Assembly (NCBI RefSeq): GCF_001982615.1
Contig: NZ_MLCO01000021.1
Coordinates: 1 to 57,464, forward strand
Direction: 5' to 3'
From: Teichococcus deserti
Lineage (GTDB): Bacteria; Pseudomonadota; Alphaproteobacteria; Acetobacterales; Acetobacteraceae
DNA length: 57,464 nucleotides
Below the pieces are notes generated by a model. The model did no database searches and was not told the DNA's origin. It saw nothing but the letters and a program-made list of their open reading frames with translations. The position numbers and the translations under genes were made by a program. Positions 28,620 through 37,044 of the stretch are shown here, one piece after another. Within the stretch, counting starts at the first letter, position 1. Each line of letters begins with the position of its first letter.

Positions 28620-29573
28620 ATGCATCGTCGCAGCCTGCTGGCGGCCGCCGCCGCCCTGCCGTTCCTCTCCGCCGCCCGGGCGGCGGAGCCCCTGCCGAGC
28701 CTGAATTTCCTGGTCCCCGCAGCCCCCGGCGGCGGCTGGGACGGGCTGGGCCGCGCCATCGAGCAGGTGGGCGTCGCCGCCGGCCTGGTCGCCCGCTGCC
28801 AGTTCGAGAACCTGCCCGGCGGCTCCGGCACGGTCGGGCTGGCGCGCTTCGTCACCACCCGCCGCGGCAAGCCCGACAGTCTTTTCGTCGCCGGCGCCAG
28901 CCTGGTCGGCGCCGCCATCGCCAGCAGGTCGCCGGTCAGCCTGAAGGACGTCGTTCCTGTCGCACGCCTGACGGAGGAGGCCGCGGTCATCGTCGTGCCT
29001 GCCAGCAGCGAGTTCCGCGACATCCGCCACTTCGCCGAGGCGCTGAAATCCGAGCCGCGCGGCATCCCCATCGCCGGCGCGGGCGGCGGCACGGTGGACC
29101 ATGTGGTGCTGTGCCGGCTGATGACCGTGCTCGGCCGCAAGCCGCTGGAGGCGCAGTTCGTCTCCTTCCCCGGCGGCGGCGCCACGCAATCCGCGGTGAT
29201 CGGCGCGCAGGTGAAGGCGGCCGTCGCCGGCTGGGGCGAATTCTCCGAGCAGGTCGCCGCCGGCCGCGTCCGGGCGCTGGCCACCAGCGGCGAGCGCCGC
29301 CTGCACCCGGACGTGCCGACGCTGAAGGAAAGCGGCTACGACGTCACCACCACCAATTGGCGGGGTCTCTTTGCGGCACCCCAGGTCAGCGGCACGCCGC
29401 TGCGCGCGCTCACGGATTTCGCGACATCGCTGCAGGCGACGCCAGCCTGGAAGGAGCTGCTGCAGAAGCGCGGCTGGGATGATGCCTTCCTGACCGGTGA
29501 CGACTTCCAGACATTCGTGGCGCGCGACCAGGCGGAGACGGAAGCCGTGCTGCGCGAGCTCGGACTGGCCTGA
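28620..29573 (+). CDS. Tripartite tricarboxylate transporter receptor (TctC-type)
   Basis: Periplasmic solute receptor of 317 residues. The N-terminus MHRRSLLAAAAALPFLSAARA is a signal peptide. The mature N-terminus contains FLVPAAPGGGWDGLGRA, the PGGGWD form characteristic of true TctC proteins (citrate-type ligands). It lies 74 nt after prpF with a GAGGAA site. No TctA/TctB membrane genes are seen in the window, so the receptor must use a permease encoded elsewhere. Confidence 0.87.
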   Translation: MHRRSLLAAAAALPFLSAARAAEPLPSLNFLVPAAPGGGWDGLGRAIEQVGVAAGLVARCQFENLPGGSGTVGLARFVTTRRGKPDSLFVAGASLVGAAIASRSPVSLKDVVPVARLTEEAAVIVVPASSEFRDIRHFAEALKSEPRGIPIAGAGGGTVDHVVLCRLMTVLGRKPLEAQFVSFPGGGATQSAVIGAQVKAAVAGWGEFSEQVAAGRVRALATSGERRLHPDVPTLKESGYDVTTTNWRGLFAAPQVSGTPLRALTDFATSLQATPAWKELLQKRGWDDAFLTGDDFQTFVARDQAETEAVLRELGLA

Positions 29574-29586
29574 GGGGAGCGCCGTC

Positions 29587-30543
29587 ATGACCATCTCCCG
29601 CCGCTTGCTGCTGGCAACGCCGCTGCTGGCCACCCCCGCACTGGCCCAGCGCCCCTGGCCGGACGGCCCGATCCGGCTGGTCGCACCCTTCCCGCCAGGG
29701 GGTAGCGCTGATCTTCTCTGCCGCCTGCTGCAGAATCCACTGCAGGCGGCGCTGGGCGTGCCGATTGTCGTCGAGAACAAGCCGGGCGCCAGCGGCGCGC
29801 TCGGCACCGCCAGCGTCGCCCGCGCGGCGCCCGACGGGCAGAGTTTTGTTCTCGTCTTCGACACGCATGTGGTCAATCCGGCGCTGAACCCGCAGCTCGG
29901 CTTCGAGGCCAGGGACCTGCGCGGCGTCATGCTGGTGGCCACCGCGCCGATGCTGGTGGCGACGGCCAATGCCAAGCCCTATCGCAGCCTGGCCGATGTG
30001 CTGGCGGCGGCGAGGGCGAAGCCGGAGACCGTCAGCTACGGCACCATCGGCATCGGCAGCCTGGCGCATCTGACCATGGAGCGGCTGCAGGACGTGACGA
30101 AGACGAAGCTGATCCATGTCCCCTATCGCGGCGGCGGGCCGATGAGTGCCGCGGCCACGGCCGGCGAGGTCGACATGGCGGTGGCCAGCGTCGTCGGCCT
30201 GGGCGGCCAGGTCGGCACCACGCTGCGCGCCCTGGCGCAGACCGGCGAGACGCGCTCGCCCCTGCGCCCCGACATCCCGACCCTGATCGAGGGCGGCGTC
30301 GCCGGCGTCTCCGCCAAGGCCTTCTGGGGGTTCATGGCGCCGGCCGGCATCGCGGCGCCGGTGCTGGGGCGTTTCCAGGCGGCCCTGGCCGAGGCGCTGC
30401 GCCAGCCCGCGGTGCGCCAGCCGCTGGAAGGGCAGGGGGTCGATGTCATCGGCTCCACCCCGGACGAGTTCGACCGTTTCCTGGTCGAGCAGGCGGCGAT
30501 CTGGACCGGCGTGGTGCGGGACAAGAAGATCTCGGCGCATTGA
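29587..30543 (+). CDS. Tripartite tricarboxylate transporter receptor (Bug-type)
   Basis: Second receptor of the operon, 318 residues, 13 nt after the first with a GAGGGGAGC site. Signal peptide MTISRRLLLATPLLATPALA. The ligand-loop sequence is VAPFPPGGSADLLCRLLQ, the PGG-S/T-x-D form of Bug receptors rather than the PGGGWD of its neighbour. Other landmarks are ENKPGASGALGTASVARA and HVPYRGGGPM. Two receptors of different sub-type in tandem suggest two related ligands. Confidence 0.87.
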   Translation: MTISRRLLLATPLLATPALAQRPWPDGPIRLVAPFPPGGSADLLCRLLQNPLQAALGVPIVVENKPGASGALGTASVARAAPDGQSFVLVFDTHVVNPALNPQLGFEARDLRGVMLVATAPMLVATANAKPYRSLADVLAAARAKPETVSYGTIGIGSLAHLTMERLQDVTKTKLIHVPYRGGGPMSAAATAGEVDMAVASVVGLGGQVGTTLRALAQTGETRSPLRPDIPTLIEGGVAGVSAKAFWGFMAPAGIAAPVLGRFQAALAEALRQPAVRQPLEGQGVDVIGSTPDEFDRFLVEQAAIWTGVVRDKKISAH

Positions 30544-30594
30544 CGCCGGGCTCCGGGCGGGCCCAGGCTGCCGGGGCGCGACAGGAGCCCGCCC

Positions 30595-31722
30595 ATGACG
30601 CCGATCTTCGACCCTGCCGAGTTCGAGATGCCGCCGGGCGTCGCCCATCTCTGCGCCGGCGGCGAGACCCCGCTGCTGCGCCGCCATGCCGATGCCTATG
30701 CGCGCTATGCCCGCGACAAGGCCGCCGGCATGCCCGGCCGCAGCGCGCAGGAGGCGGTGGTGGAGCGGGTGCGCGCCCGCATGGCGGCGCTGTGGCAGGT
30801 CGAGGCCGGCGATATCGGTTTCGTCTCCAGCGTCGCCGAGGGTGTTTCCCTCCTGGCCGAAAGCCTGGCCTTCCGGCCCGGCGACAACATCGTGCTCGAC
30901 GTGAAGGAATACCCTTCGGTCGCGGCACCCTTCGCCATGAAGCGCGGTGGCCCGGCGCTGCGCATCGCCGAAGGCCAGGCGGCCGGCCGGCTGGAAGCCC
31001 TGGTGGATGAGCGCACCCGGGTGATCGCCGTCAGCGCCGTCTCCTATCTGAATGGCGAGCGCTTCGACCTGGCGCCGCTGCGCGCCCTTGCCGACCGGGT
31101 CGGCGCGCTGCTGGTGGTCGATTTCACGCAAGCGGCGGGCTACCTCCGCATTGAGGCCGGCATCGCCGATTTCGCCTTCGCCGCCAGCTACAAATGGCTG
31201 CTGGGGGTGACCGGCGTCGCCACCGCCTATTGGAACCGGGCGCGGCAGCCGGGCTGGACGCCGGGCAGCGCGGGATGGCATTCGCTCGACAGCATGGCGC
31301 GGCCGGATTACGCCGGTCCGCTGGCGCTGCGGCCCGACGCGCTGCGCTTCACCCGCGGCAATCCGGCGCATCTGCCGCTCTATATCCTGGACGGCGCGCT
31401 GGACTATCTGGCGCAGCACGACGCGGCGGCGCTGGAGGCACATGTGCTGGGTCTGACCGCCGCGCTGCGCCAGGGGCTGGCGGCGGCCGGCATCGCCAGC
31501 ACCACCCCGGCCGAGCCGTCGCGCCAGGCCGCCAGCGTCACCGTCGACACCGCCGGCAGCGAGGCGCTGGTCGCAGCCCTCGAAGACCGCGGCGTCATGG
31601 CCTGGGGCGGGCGCGGGCGGATCCGGTTCAGCTTCCACGGCTATAACGGCGCTGAGGATCTCGACCGGCTGCTGCAGGACTTTCCGCGACTCTGGCGGGA
31701 GTCCCAGCGCGCCGCGGCATGA
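30595..31722 (+). CDS. Aminotransferase class V-fold PLP protein
   Basis: PLP enzyme of 375 residues with the class V (cysteine desulfurase/isopenicillin epimerase-like) fold. The Schiff-base lysine is in FAASYKWLLG and the cofactor aspartate in LLVVDFTQAAG. The N-terminal part has the phosphate-binding pattern FVSSVAEGVSLLAESL. Family members are transaminases, epimerases or Cys/selenoCys lyases, and nothing here decides between them. The ATG follows a ribosome site (acaggagc). It is 51 nt after the receptor gene and may be the last gene of the tricarboxylate operon. Confidence 0.82.
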   Translation: MTPIFDPAEFEMPPGVAHLCAGGETPLLRRHADAYARYARDKAAGMPGRSAQEAVVERVRARMAALWQVEAGDIGFVSSVAEGVSLLAESLAFRPGDNIVLDVKEYPSVAAPFAMKRGGPALRIAEGQAAGRLEALVDERTRVIAVSAVSYLNGERFDLAPLRALADRVGALLVVDFTQAAGYLRIEAGIADFAFAASYKWLLGVTGVATAYWNRARQPGWTPGSAGWHSLDSMARPDYAGPLALRPDALRFTRGNPAHLPLYILDGALDYLAQHDAAALEAHVLGLTAALRQGLAAAGIASTTPAEPSRQAASVTVDTAGSEALVAALEDRGVMAWGGRGRIRFSFHGYNGAEDLDRLLQDFPRLWRESQRAAA

Positions 31723-31884
31723 TCCCCGCCGTCCGTGGGTGATTCCCTGGGCAGCAGGGAAGAAACTGCACAAGCCGTCGCCAGGGTCCGGTCTGGCGGC
31801 GGCATTTCGCCCGCTGGCGCGGCTTGCGGCGGCGGCGCGCGGCATCGGAAGCTCGCGGCCTGGCCACCTGATCAGGAGACCGCC

Positions 31885-32907
31885 GTGTTCCGACCTTTCG
31901 CTGCGCTGCTCGGCGCCTTTGCCACGCTGGGCCTTGCCGCCACCGCCCAGGCGCAGCCCACCGCCGACACGGTCGCCGCCATCCGCGCCCGCGGAGAGCT
32001 GGTCTGCGGCGTCACCGGCGTCACCGCCGGCTTCAGCCTGCCCGACAGCCAGGGCGTGATGCGCGGGCTGGATGCCGATGGCTGCCGCCAGGTCGCCGCC
32101 GCCATCCTGGGCGACGGCAACAAGGTGCGCTTCGTGCTGACCACCTCGCAGAACCGCTTCCCGGCGCTGCAATCCGGCGAGGTCGACATGCTGGTGCGCA
32201 ACACCACCTGGACCCTGGGGCGCGAGGCGGCGCTGGGGCTCGAATTCGCCTCCATCAACTTCTATGACGGCACCGGCTTCATGGTGAAGAAGTCGCTCGG
32301 CGTCACCTCGGCCAGGCAGCTCGACGGCGCCTCGGTCTGCGTGCAGCCGGGCAGCACCACCGAGCTCAACCTGACCGACTATTTCCGCGCCAACAAGCTG
32401 CGGCTGAACCCGCTGGTCATCGAGAATCTCGAAGAACTGCGCGCCGCCTTCATCAGCGGCCGCTGCGACGTCTTCACCACCGACGCCTCGTCGCTGGCCG
32501 CCTTCCGCTTCTCGCAGGGCGCCAATGCCGACCAGTACCTGCTGCTGCCCGAGATCATCTCGAAGGAACCGCTGGGGGCCGCCGTGCGCAAGGGCGACTG
32601 GCGCTTCTTCGACATCGTCCGCTGGGCGCATTTCGCCGGGCTGACCGCCGAGGAGATGGGCATCACCCAGGCCAATGTCATGAGCTTCGCCGACAACCAG
32701 AACCCCGACGTGCAGCGCTTCATGGGCCGCAGCGGCGACCTGGGGAAGATGCTGGGCCTGTCGCCGGACTGGGCGGTGAACGTCATCAAGTCGGTCGGCA
32801 ATTTCGGCGAGATGTGGGAGCGCAGCATCACCCCGCTCGGCGTGCAGCGCGGCATCAACAACCTCTGGACCAAGGGTGGCCTGCAATACGCGCCGCCGAT
32901 GCGCTGA
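31885..32907 (+). CDS. General L-amino-acid ABC receptor (AapJ-like), orphan
   Basis: Periplasmic binding protein of 340 residues, family 3, closest in pattern to AapJ. The GTG at 31885 is 7 nt from AGGAG and starts a signal peptide (FRPFAALLGAFATLGLAA, cut near AQA). The mature protein shows IRARGELVCGVTGVTAGFS, DSQGVMRGLDADGCRQVAAA and FSQGANADQYLLLPEIISKE. The frame extends to 31735, but that part is low-complexity. AapQ, AapM and AapP genes are absent here. A strong terminator follows, so it is probably monocistronic. Confidence 0.88.
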   Translation: MFRPFAALLGAFATLGLAATAQAQPTADTVAAIRARGELVCGVTGVTAGFSLPDSQGVMRGLDADGCRQVAAAILGDGNKVRFVLTTSQNRFPALQSGEVDMLVRNTTWTLGREAALGLEFASINFYDGTGFMVKKSLGVTSARQLDGASVCVQPGSTTELNLTDYFRANKLRLNPLVIENLEELRAAFISGRCDVFTTDASSLAAFRFSQGANADQYLLLPEIISKEPLGAAVRKGDWRFFDIVRWAHFAGLTAEEMGITQANVMSFADNQNPDVQRFMGRSGDLGKMLGLSPDWAVNVIKSVGNFGEMWERSITPLGVQRGINNLWTKGGLQYAPPMR

Positions 32908-32923
32908 TCACCGTCGCCCGGCG

Positions 32924-32954
32924 AAGGGCCCTGGGGAACCAGGGCCCTTTTTTT
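32924..32954 (+). terminator. Strong rho-independent terminator
   Basis: AAGGGCCCTGG (32924-32934) pairs perfectly with CCAGGGCCCTT (32939-32949) around a GGAA loop, and the second arm runs into a tract of seven T residues (32948-32954). It lies 17 nt after the orphan receptor stop codon. Confidence 0.93.
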
Positions 32955-33054
32955 GTGCTTGGCCGGGAGCCGAATGGATTCGGCCTGGATTCCGCTTGAC
33001 CAGCGCGACGGTGCCATGGGACGGTCCAAAACCGGAAGAAAATCGGGATTTGGC

Positions 33055-34083
33055 ATGAAGGTCCTGTTCAGCCCGCGCCACGCCCTGCATGCGCCGAAGC
33101 GGGTGATGCGGCTGGGCGCCTTCTCCGCCGGGCGCGACGTGCCGGAACGCGCCGAGCAGCTGCTGGCCACCGTCCGCGCCGGCGGCCATGTCATCGTCGA
33201 GGCTGCCGAGCATGGCCGCGCGCCCGTCGCCGCCGTGCACACGCCGGAATATCTCGACTTCCTCGAGACGGCGCATCGCGAATGGACGGCCCTGCCTGGC
33301 GCGTCCGAAGAGGTGCTGCCCTCGCATTTCCCGGTGCGCGGCATGGTGGGCGGCTATCCGCGCTCGGTGGTCGGGCGTGCCGGCTACCATATGCATGACC
33401 AGCTGGCGCCGATCGGGCCGGGCACCTTCGACGCCGCCCTCGCCTCGGCCAATCTGGCGGCGGATGCGGCGGCGCGGCTGCTGGCCGGCGAGCGCGTCCT
33501 CTATGCCCTGTGCCGCCCCTCCGGCCACCATGCCTATGCCGATATGGGCGGCGGCGCCACCTATCTGAACAATGCCGCCATCGCCGCGCAATTCCTGCGG
33601 CAGCGGATGCGGCGCGTGGCAGTGATCGACATCGATGTCCACCACGGCAACGGCACCCAGGGCATTTTCTACGGCCGCGACGATGTTCTCTTTGTCTCGC
33701 TGCATCGCGACCCGGTCGACTACCATCCCTATACCGTCGGCTATGCGCATGAGCGCGGCGAAGGGGTGGGGCTCGGCTACAACCTTAACCTGCCGCTGCC
33801 GGCCATGGCGCAGGATGCGGCCTATCTGGACGCGCTGCAGATCGCCTGCCGCCGCATCGAAAGCTTCGTGCCCGAGGCGCTGGTGGTCTCGCTTGGCTTC
33901 GACGCGCATGCCGAAGACCCCAGCCAGGGGCTGGCGCTCAGCTTCGACGCGTATCGCGCCATCGGCGAGAGGCTGGCGCGGCTCGGCCTGCCGACGGCGC
34001 TGATCCAGGAGGGCGGCTATGCCGTCGGCAATCTCGGCCGCTGCCTGACCGAATTTTTCTCGGGTTTCGAGGGCGCGGCATGA
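33055..34083 (+). CDS. Acetylpolyamine aminohydrolase (histone-deacetylase family)
   Basis: Zinc-dependent deacetylase of 342 residues. By recall it closely follows the Mycoplana-type acetylpolyamine amidohydrolase in length and order of motifs: MKVLFSPRHALH at the start, SHFPVRG, CRPSGHHA with the His158-His159 pair, IDIDVHHGNGTQ with zinc ligands Asp194 and His196, and SLGFDAHAEDP with Asp283. It would remove acetyl groups from acetylputrescine, acetylspermidine or similar amines. The ATG at 33055 matches the family start. The open frame to 32953 overlaps the terminator. The stop overlaps the TetR gene (ATGA). Confidence 0.9.
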   Translation: MKVLFSPRHALHAPKRVMRLGAFSAGRDVPERAEQLLATVRAGGHVIVEAAEHGRAPVAAVHTPEYLDFLETAHREWTALPGASEEVLPSHFPVRGMVGGYPRSVVGRAGYHMHDQLAPIGPGTFDAALASANLAADAAARLLAGERVLYALCRPSGHHAYADMGGGATYLNNAAIAAQFLRQRMRRVAVIDIDVHHGNGTQGIFYGRDDVLFVSLHRDPVDYHPYTVGYAHERGEGVGLGYNLNLPLPAMAQDAAYLDALQIACRRIESFVPEALVVSLGFDAHAEDPSQGLALSFDAYRAIGERLARLGLPTALIQEGGYAVGNLGRCLTEFFSGFEGAA

Positions 34084-34715
34084 GCGCGACGCAGCGCCAG
34101 GCGCGCGGGCTGGCGCGGCTCGAGGTCATTCTCGACGCCGGCGACGCGGTGATCCAGCGCCGCGCCAGCACCGAGCTCAGCCTGCAGGAGGTCGCCGCCG
34201 AGGCCGGGCTGCCGGTCGCCTCGGTCTATCACTATTTCCAGGGCAGCCAGGCGCTGCTGCTGGCGCTGGCGCAGCGCTACATGCAGGGCTTCGAGGCGCT
34301 GGCCGAAAGCCCTGTCAAAGCCGCGAAGATCGGCAGCTGGATGGACCTGTTGCGGCTGCATGCCGAGCGGTCGCTGGCCTTCTACCGCGCGCATCCTGTG
34401 GCGATGCGGCTGCTGCTCGGCCCCGAAAGCGGCTGGCAGATCCGCGCCGCGGACCTCGCCGCCAACCGCCGCATCGGCGCCATCCAGTATCGCCGCTTGC
34501 GGTCCTTCTTCCACGTCGCCGAGAGCGAGACGCTGGAGCGCGCCTTCACCACCTCGGTCACCATCGGCGATGCCGTCTGGGCGCTGGGCTTCGCCGAGGA
34601 GGGCGATGTCTCCGCCGCGCGGGCGGAAGAGTCGCTGCGGGCGCGGCTGGCCTATCTGCGCCTGTATCTCGGCGAGATCATCGAGAAACGCGAAACCCCC
34701 GGAGCGGAAGCATGA
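34080..34715 (+). CDS. TetR-family transcriptional regulator
   Basis: Regulator of 211 residues. The N-terminal helix-turn-helix is LSLQEVAAEAGLPVASVYHYF (about residues 33-53), a standard TetR recognition helix, followed by a variable all-helical ligand domain. It is overlapped by the deacetylase stop (ATGA) and overlaps the aminotransferase start by 4 nt. This places the regulator in the middle of the three-gene unit it most likely controls, probably in response to an amine or aldehyde intermediate. Confidence 0.88.
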   Translation: MSATQRQARGLARLEVILDAGDAVIQRRASTELSLQEVAAEAGLPVASVYHYFQGSQALLLALAQRYMQGFEALAESPVKAAKIGSWMDLLRLHAERSLAFYRAHPVAMRLLLGPESGWQIRAADLAANRRIGAIQYRRLRSFFHVAESETLERAFTTSVTIGDAVWALGFAEEGDVSAARAEESLRARLAYLRLYLGEIIEKRETPGAEA

Positions 34716-35635
34716 GCGCGAACCCCTTTGCCGAAGGTGCGGCCTATGTGAAGGGCCGCTTCGTGCCCTTCGCCGAGGCCAGCATTCCCGTCACCGACTG
34801 GGGCTTCACCCGGTCGGATGCGGTCTATGACGTCGTCCATGTCTTCCAGGGCGGCTTTTTCCGACTGGACGACCACCTCGACCGGTTTGCGCGGGCGATG
34901 GAGCGCCGGCGCCTGGCGCCGCCGGAAGACCGCGCGGCGATCGAGGCGGTGCTGCATCGCTGCGTCGCGCTGTCCGGGCTGCAGGATGCCTATGTCGCGA
35001 TGGTGGCCAGCCGCGGCAAGCCGAAGGTGGCGGGCTCGCGCCGGCCGGCGGATTGCGAGAACCACCTGATCGCCTATGCCATCCCCTGGATCGACGTGAT
35101 CCCCAAGGATGTGCAGGAGCGCGGCGCGCATCTCTGGCTGGCCTCGACGCCGCGGGTGCCGGATGCCTCGGTCGATCCGACGGTGAAGAACTACCAGTGG
35201 AGCGACCTGACCTCGGGGCTGATGGAGGCGCATGACGAAGGCTACGACACCGCCGTGCTCTGCGACGCCGCCGGCTATGTCACCGAGGGTCCGGGCTTCA
35301 ACATCTTCATGGTGAAGGATGGCCGCGTGCTGACGCCGGATCGTGGCAGCCTGCAGGGGATCACCCGGCGCTCGGTGCTAGAGCTGTGCGAGCAGCTCGG
35401 CATCCCGGCCGAGGTCGCGCCGATCACCCGCGCCGAGTTCGAAGACGCCGACGAGATCTTCGCCGCGACCACCGCGGGCGGGGTGATGCCGGTGTCGCGG
35501 CTGGGCAAGCGGATCATGGGCAATGACCGGCCCGGCCCGCTGTCGCTGCAGCTGAAAGACACCTATTGGCGCCGCCATGCCGAGGGGTGGCACCGGACGC
35601 CGGTGCGGCCCCTGGAAGACATGGCGGCAGAGTAA
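34712..35635 (+). CDS. Class IV aminotransferase, (R)-amine-transaminase-like
   Basis: PLP enzyme of 307 residues, fold type IV. The cofactor lysine is Lys159 in SVDPTVKNYQW and the pyridine-N ligand is Glu192 in VTEGPGFNIF. The sequence order resembles (R)-selective amine transaminases more than housekeeping BCAT: TDWGFTRSDAVYDVVHVFQG, FRLDDHLDRF, STPRVPDASVDPTVKN and FAATTAGGVMPVSR. D-amino-acid or branched-chain activity remains possible. Coupled by overlap to TetR and, through it, to the acetylpolyamine deacetylase, it could transaminate the freed primary amine. Confidence 0.85.
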   Translation: MSANPFAEGAAYVKGRFVPFAEASIPVTDWGFTRSDAVYDVVHVFQGGFFRLDDHLDRFARAMERRRLAPPEDRAAIEAVLHRCVALSGLQDAYVAMVASRGKPKVAGSRRPADCENHLIAYAIPWIDVIPKDVQERGAHLWLASTPRVPDASVDPTVKNYQWSDLTSGLMEAHDEGYDTAVLCDAAGYVTEGPGFNIFMVKDGRVLTPDRGSLQGITRRSVLELCEQLGIPAEVAPITRAEFEDADEIFAATTAGGVMPVSRLGKRIMGNDRPGPLSLQLKDTYWRRHAEGWHRTPVRPLEDMAAE

Positions 35636-35639
35636 GGCT

Positions 35640-36449
35640 TTACTTCAGCCCGAAGCCCAGCGCGGTCAGCGCCGCGCGCATGCGGTCACGGCCCGACAGC
35701 GCGGCCGCATCGGCCAGGCGGGTCAGCATGCGGGGCAGCCAGGGCTGGCTGCCCTGGCCGACGCGCTGGGAAAAGTCTTCCATGGCGGCGTCGTAGCGGG
35801 CGACGGCCTGGGGATCGACGGGGGTGGCGCGGTAGGTCTCGTGGTGCAGCACCACGGATTGCGGCAGGCGCGGCTTGACGGCGCTGTGCGGACCTTCGAC
35901 GGGCCAGCCGATGCCCATGCCGAAGAGGCCCATGGCGCCGGGGGGCAGGTTCAGCTCCTGCGCCACGGACTCGGGGTGGTTGCGCAGGGCGCCGATGTAG
36001 CAGGCGCCGAGGCCCAGGGCCTCGAGGGCGACCGTGGCGTTCTGCGCGGCCAGCGCGGCGTCGATGGCGGCGACCATGAAGGATTCGAGGTAGTCGAGGC
36101 CGGTCAGGTCGCGGCCTTGCCCGGCACCCAGGGCGCGGTTGCGCGACAGGTCGGCGACCCAGACGAGGAAGAGCGGCGCCTCGGCGACGAAGCCCTGGCC
36201 GGCGGCGAGGGATGCCAGGCGGGCGCGGCGGGCCGGGTCGGTGACGGCGATGACGCTCCAGCTCTGCAGGTTGGAGGAGGTGGCGGCGGATTGCGCCGCG
36301 GCCACCAGTGTTTCTGTCAGGCCGGGTGGCAGTGGGCGCGTGGTGTCGAAGCGTCGGACGCTGCGGTGTTGCAACAGGGCGTCGATGATGGGGTGGTGCA
36401 GGATGGCGTCGGGCGCGTCGCCGGTCGCGTAGCGTTGCTCGAGGGACAT
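35640..36449 (-). CDS. NfsA-type NAD(P)H-dependent nitroreductase/flavin oxidoreductase
   Basis: FMN oxidoreductase of 269 residues. The N-terminal HRSVRRFDT motif binds FMN phosphate. The middle section SAATSSNLQSWSVIAV and the long C-terminal tail are typical of NfsA/FRP-type nitroreductases. The conserved stretch ALEALGLGACYIGALRNHP is also present. It would reduce nitro groups or quinones, or supply reduced flavin. It is convergent with the aminotransferase gene, with only 4 nt between the stops. It could in principle serve the FMNH2-dependent monooxygenases far upstream, but nothing links them. Confidence 0.88.
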   Translation of the reverse strand: MSLEQRYATGDAPDAILHHPIIDALLQHRSVRRFDTTRPLPPGLTETLVAAAQSAATSSNLQSWSVIAVTDPARRARLASLAAGQGFVAEAPLFLVWVADLSRNRALGAGQGRDLTGLDYLESFMVAAIDAALAAQNATVALEALGLGACYIGALRNHPESVAQELNLPPGAMGLFGMGIGWPVEGPHSAVKPRLPQSVVLHHETYRATPVDPQAVARYDAAMEDFSQRVGQGSQPWLPRMLTRLADAAALSGRDRMRAALTALGFGLK

Positions 36450-36531
36450 GGGCAGCGGGTCTCCGTTTCGCGCCGCAGGCTAAGCGCAGGTCTGGCCAAG
36501 GCCAATGGAAAGAAAGAAAAGAAGGGGGTCT

Positions 36532-36549
36532 GGGGGAATTCATTCCCCC
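36532..36549. repeat. Perfect hairpin before the OsmC gene
   Basis: GGGGGAA (36532-36538) and TTCCCCC (36543-36549) form a 7-bp stem with a TTCA loop, 21 bp upstream of the OsmC start codon. A purine-only run (about 36508-36528) precedes it. It has no T-tract on the plus strand. It may be an attenuating leader structure or a remnant terminator. Confidence 0.5.
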
Positions 36550-36570
36550 GGCGCTTCCTTGAGGTGGGCG

Positions 36571-37044
36571 ATGGCCGGCAAGCAGCATCGATATCGGGTG
36601 GCCGTCCGTTGGACCGGCAATCTGGGCGAGGGCACCGCGACGCATCGCGGCTACAGCCGGTCGCATCTGATCTCGGCGGAGGGCAAGCCCGATGTCCCGG
36701 GTTCTTCCGACCCGTCCTTCCGCGGCGACCCGTCGCGCTGGAATCCGGAGGAGCTGTTGCTGGCCGCCGTCGCCGCCTGCCACAAGCTTTGGTATCTGGG
36801 GCTTTGCGCCTCGGCCGGGGTGGTGGTGACGGCGTATGAGGACGCTGCCGAGGGCGAGATGCTGGAGGAGGCGGATGGCGCCGGCCAGTTCACCGGCATC
36901 ACGCTGCGGCCACGGGTGACGCTGGCGCCGGGCAGCGACATCGCGAAGGCCGAGGCGCTGCACGATGCGGCGCATGCCAAATGCTTCATCGCGCGGTCGG
37001 TGAACTTCCCGATCCACCATGCCGCCGAGACGGTCGCCGGCTAG
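36571..37044 (+). CDS. OsmC family peroxide-stress protein
   Basis: Small OsmC/Ohr-fold protein of 157 residues. The first redox-active cysteine is in LLAAVAACHKLWYLGLCA, and the second conserved position is the AHAKCFIARSVN segment. This Cys pair reduces organic hydroperoxides with lipoyl or thiol partners in family members. The ATG at 36571 (MAGKQHRYRVAVRW) follows GAGG; an upstream in-frame extension from 36505 crosses the hairpin and is unlikely. Its TAG stop shares a CTAG palindrome with the convergent NrtR-like gene. Confidence 0.88.
   Translation: MAGKQHRYRVAVRWTGNLGEGTATHRGYSRSHLISAEGKPDVPGSSDPSFRGDPSRWNPEELLLAAVAACHKLWYLGLCASAGVVVTAYEDAAEGEMLEEADGAGQFTGITLRPRVTLAPGSDIAKAEALHDAAHAKCFIARSVNFPIHHAAETVAG

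Noticed and set aside
29410-32886. Open frame of 1158 codons on the minus strand across four genes
   Set aside because: It spans two receptors, an aminotransferase and their intergenic gaps. It is produced by high-GC third positions and has no start signals or domains.
35640-36449. Nitroreductase as the dedicated flavin reductase for the monooxygenases
   Set aside because: More than 20 kb away, opposite strand, no shared regulation visible; any link would be speculation.
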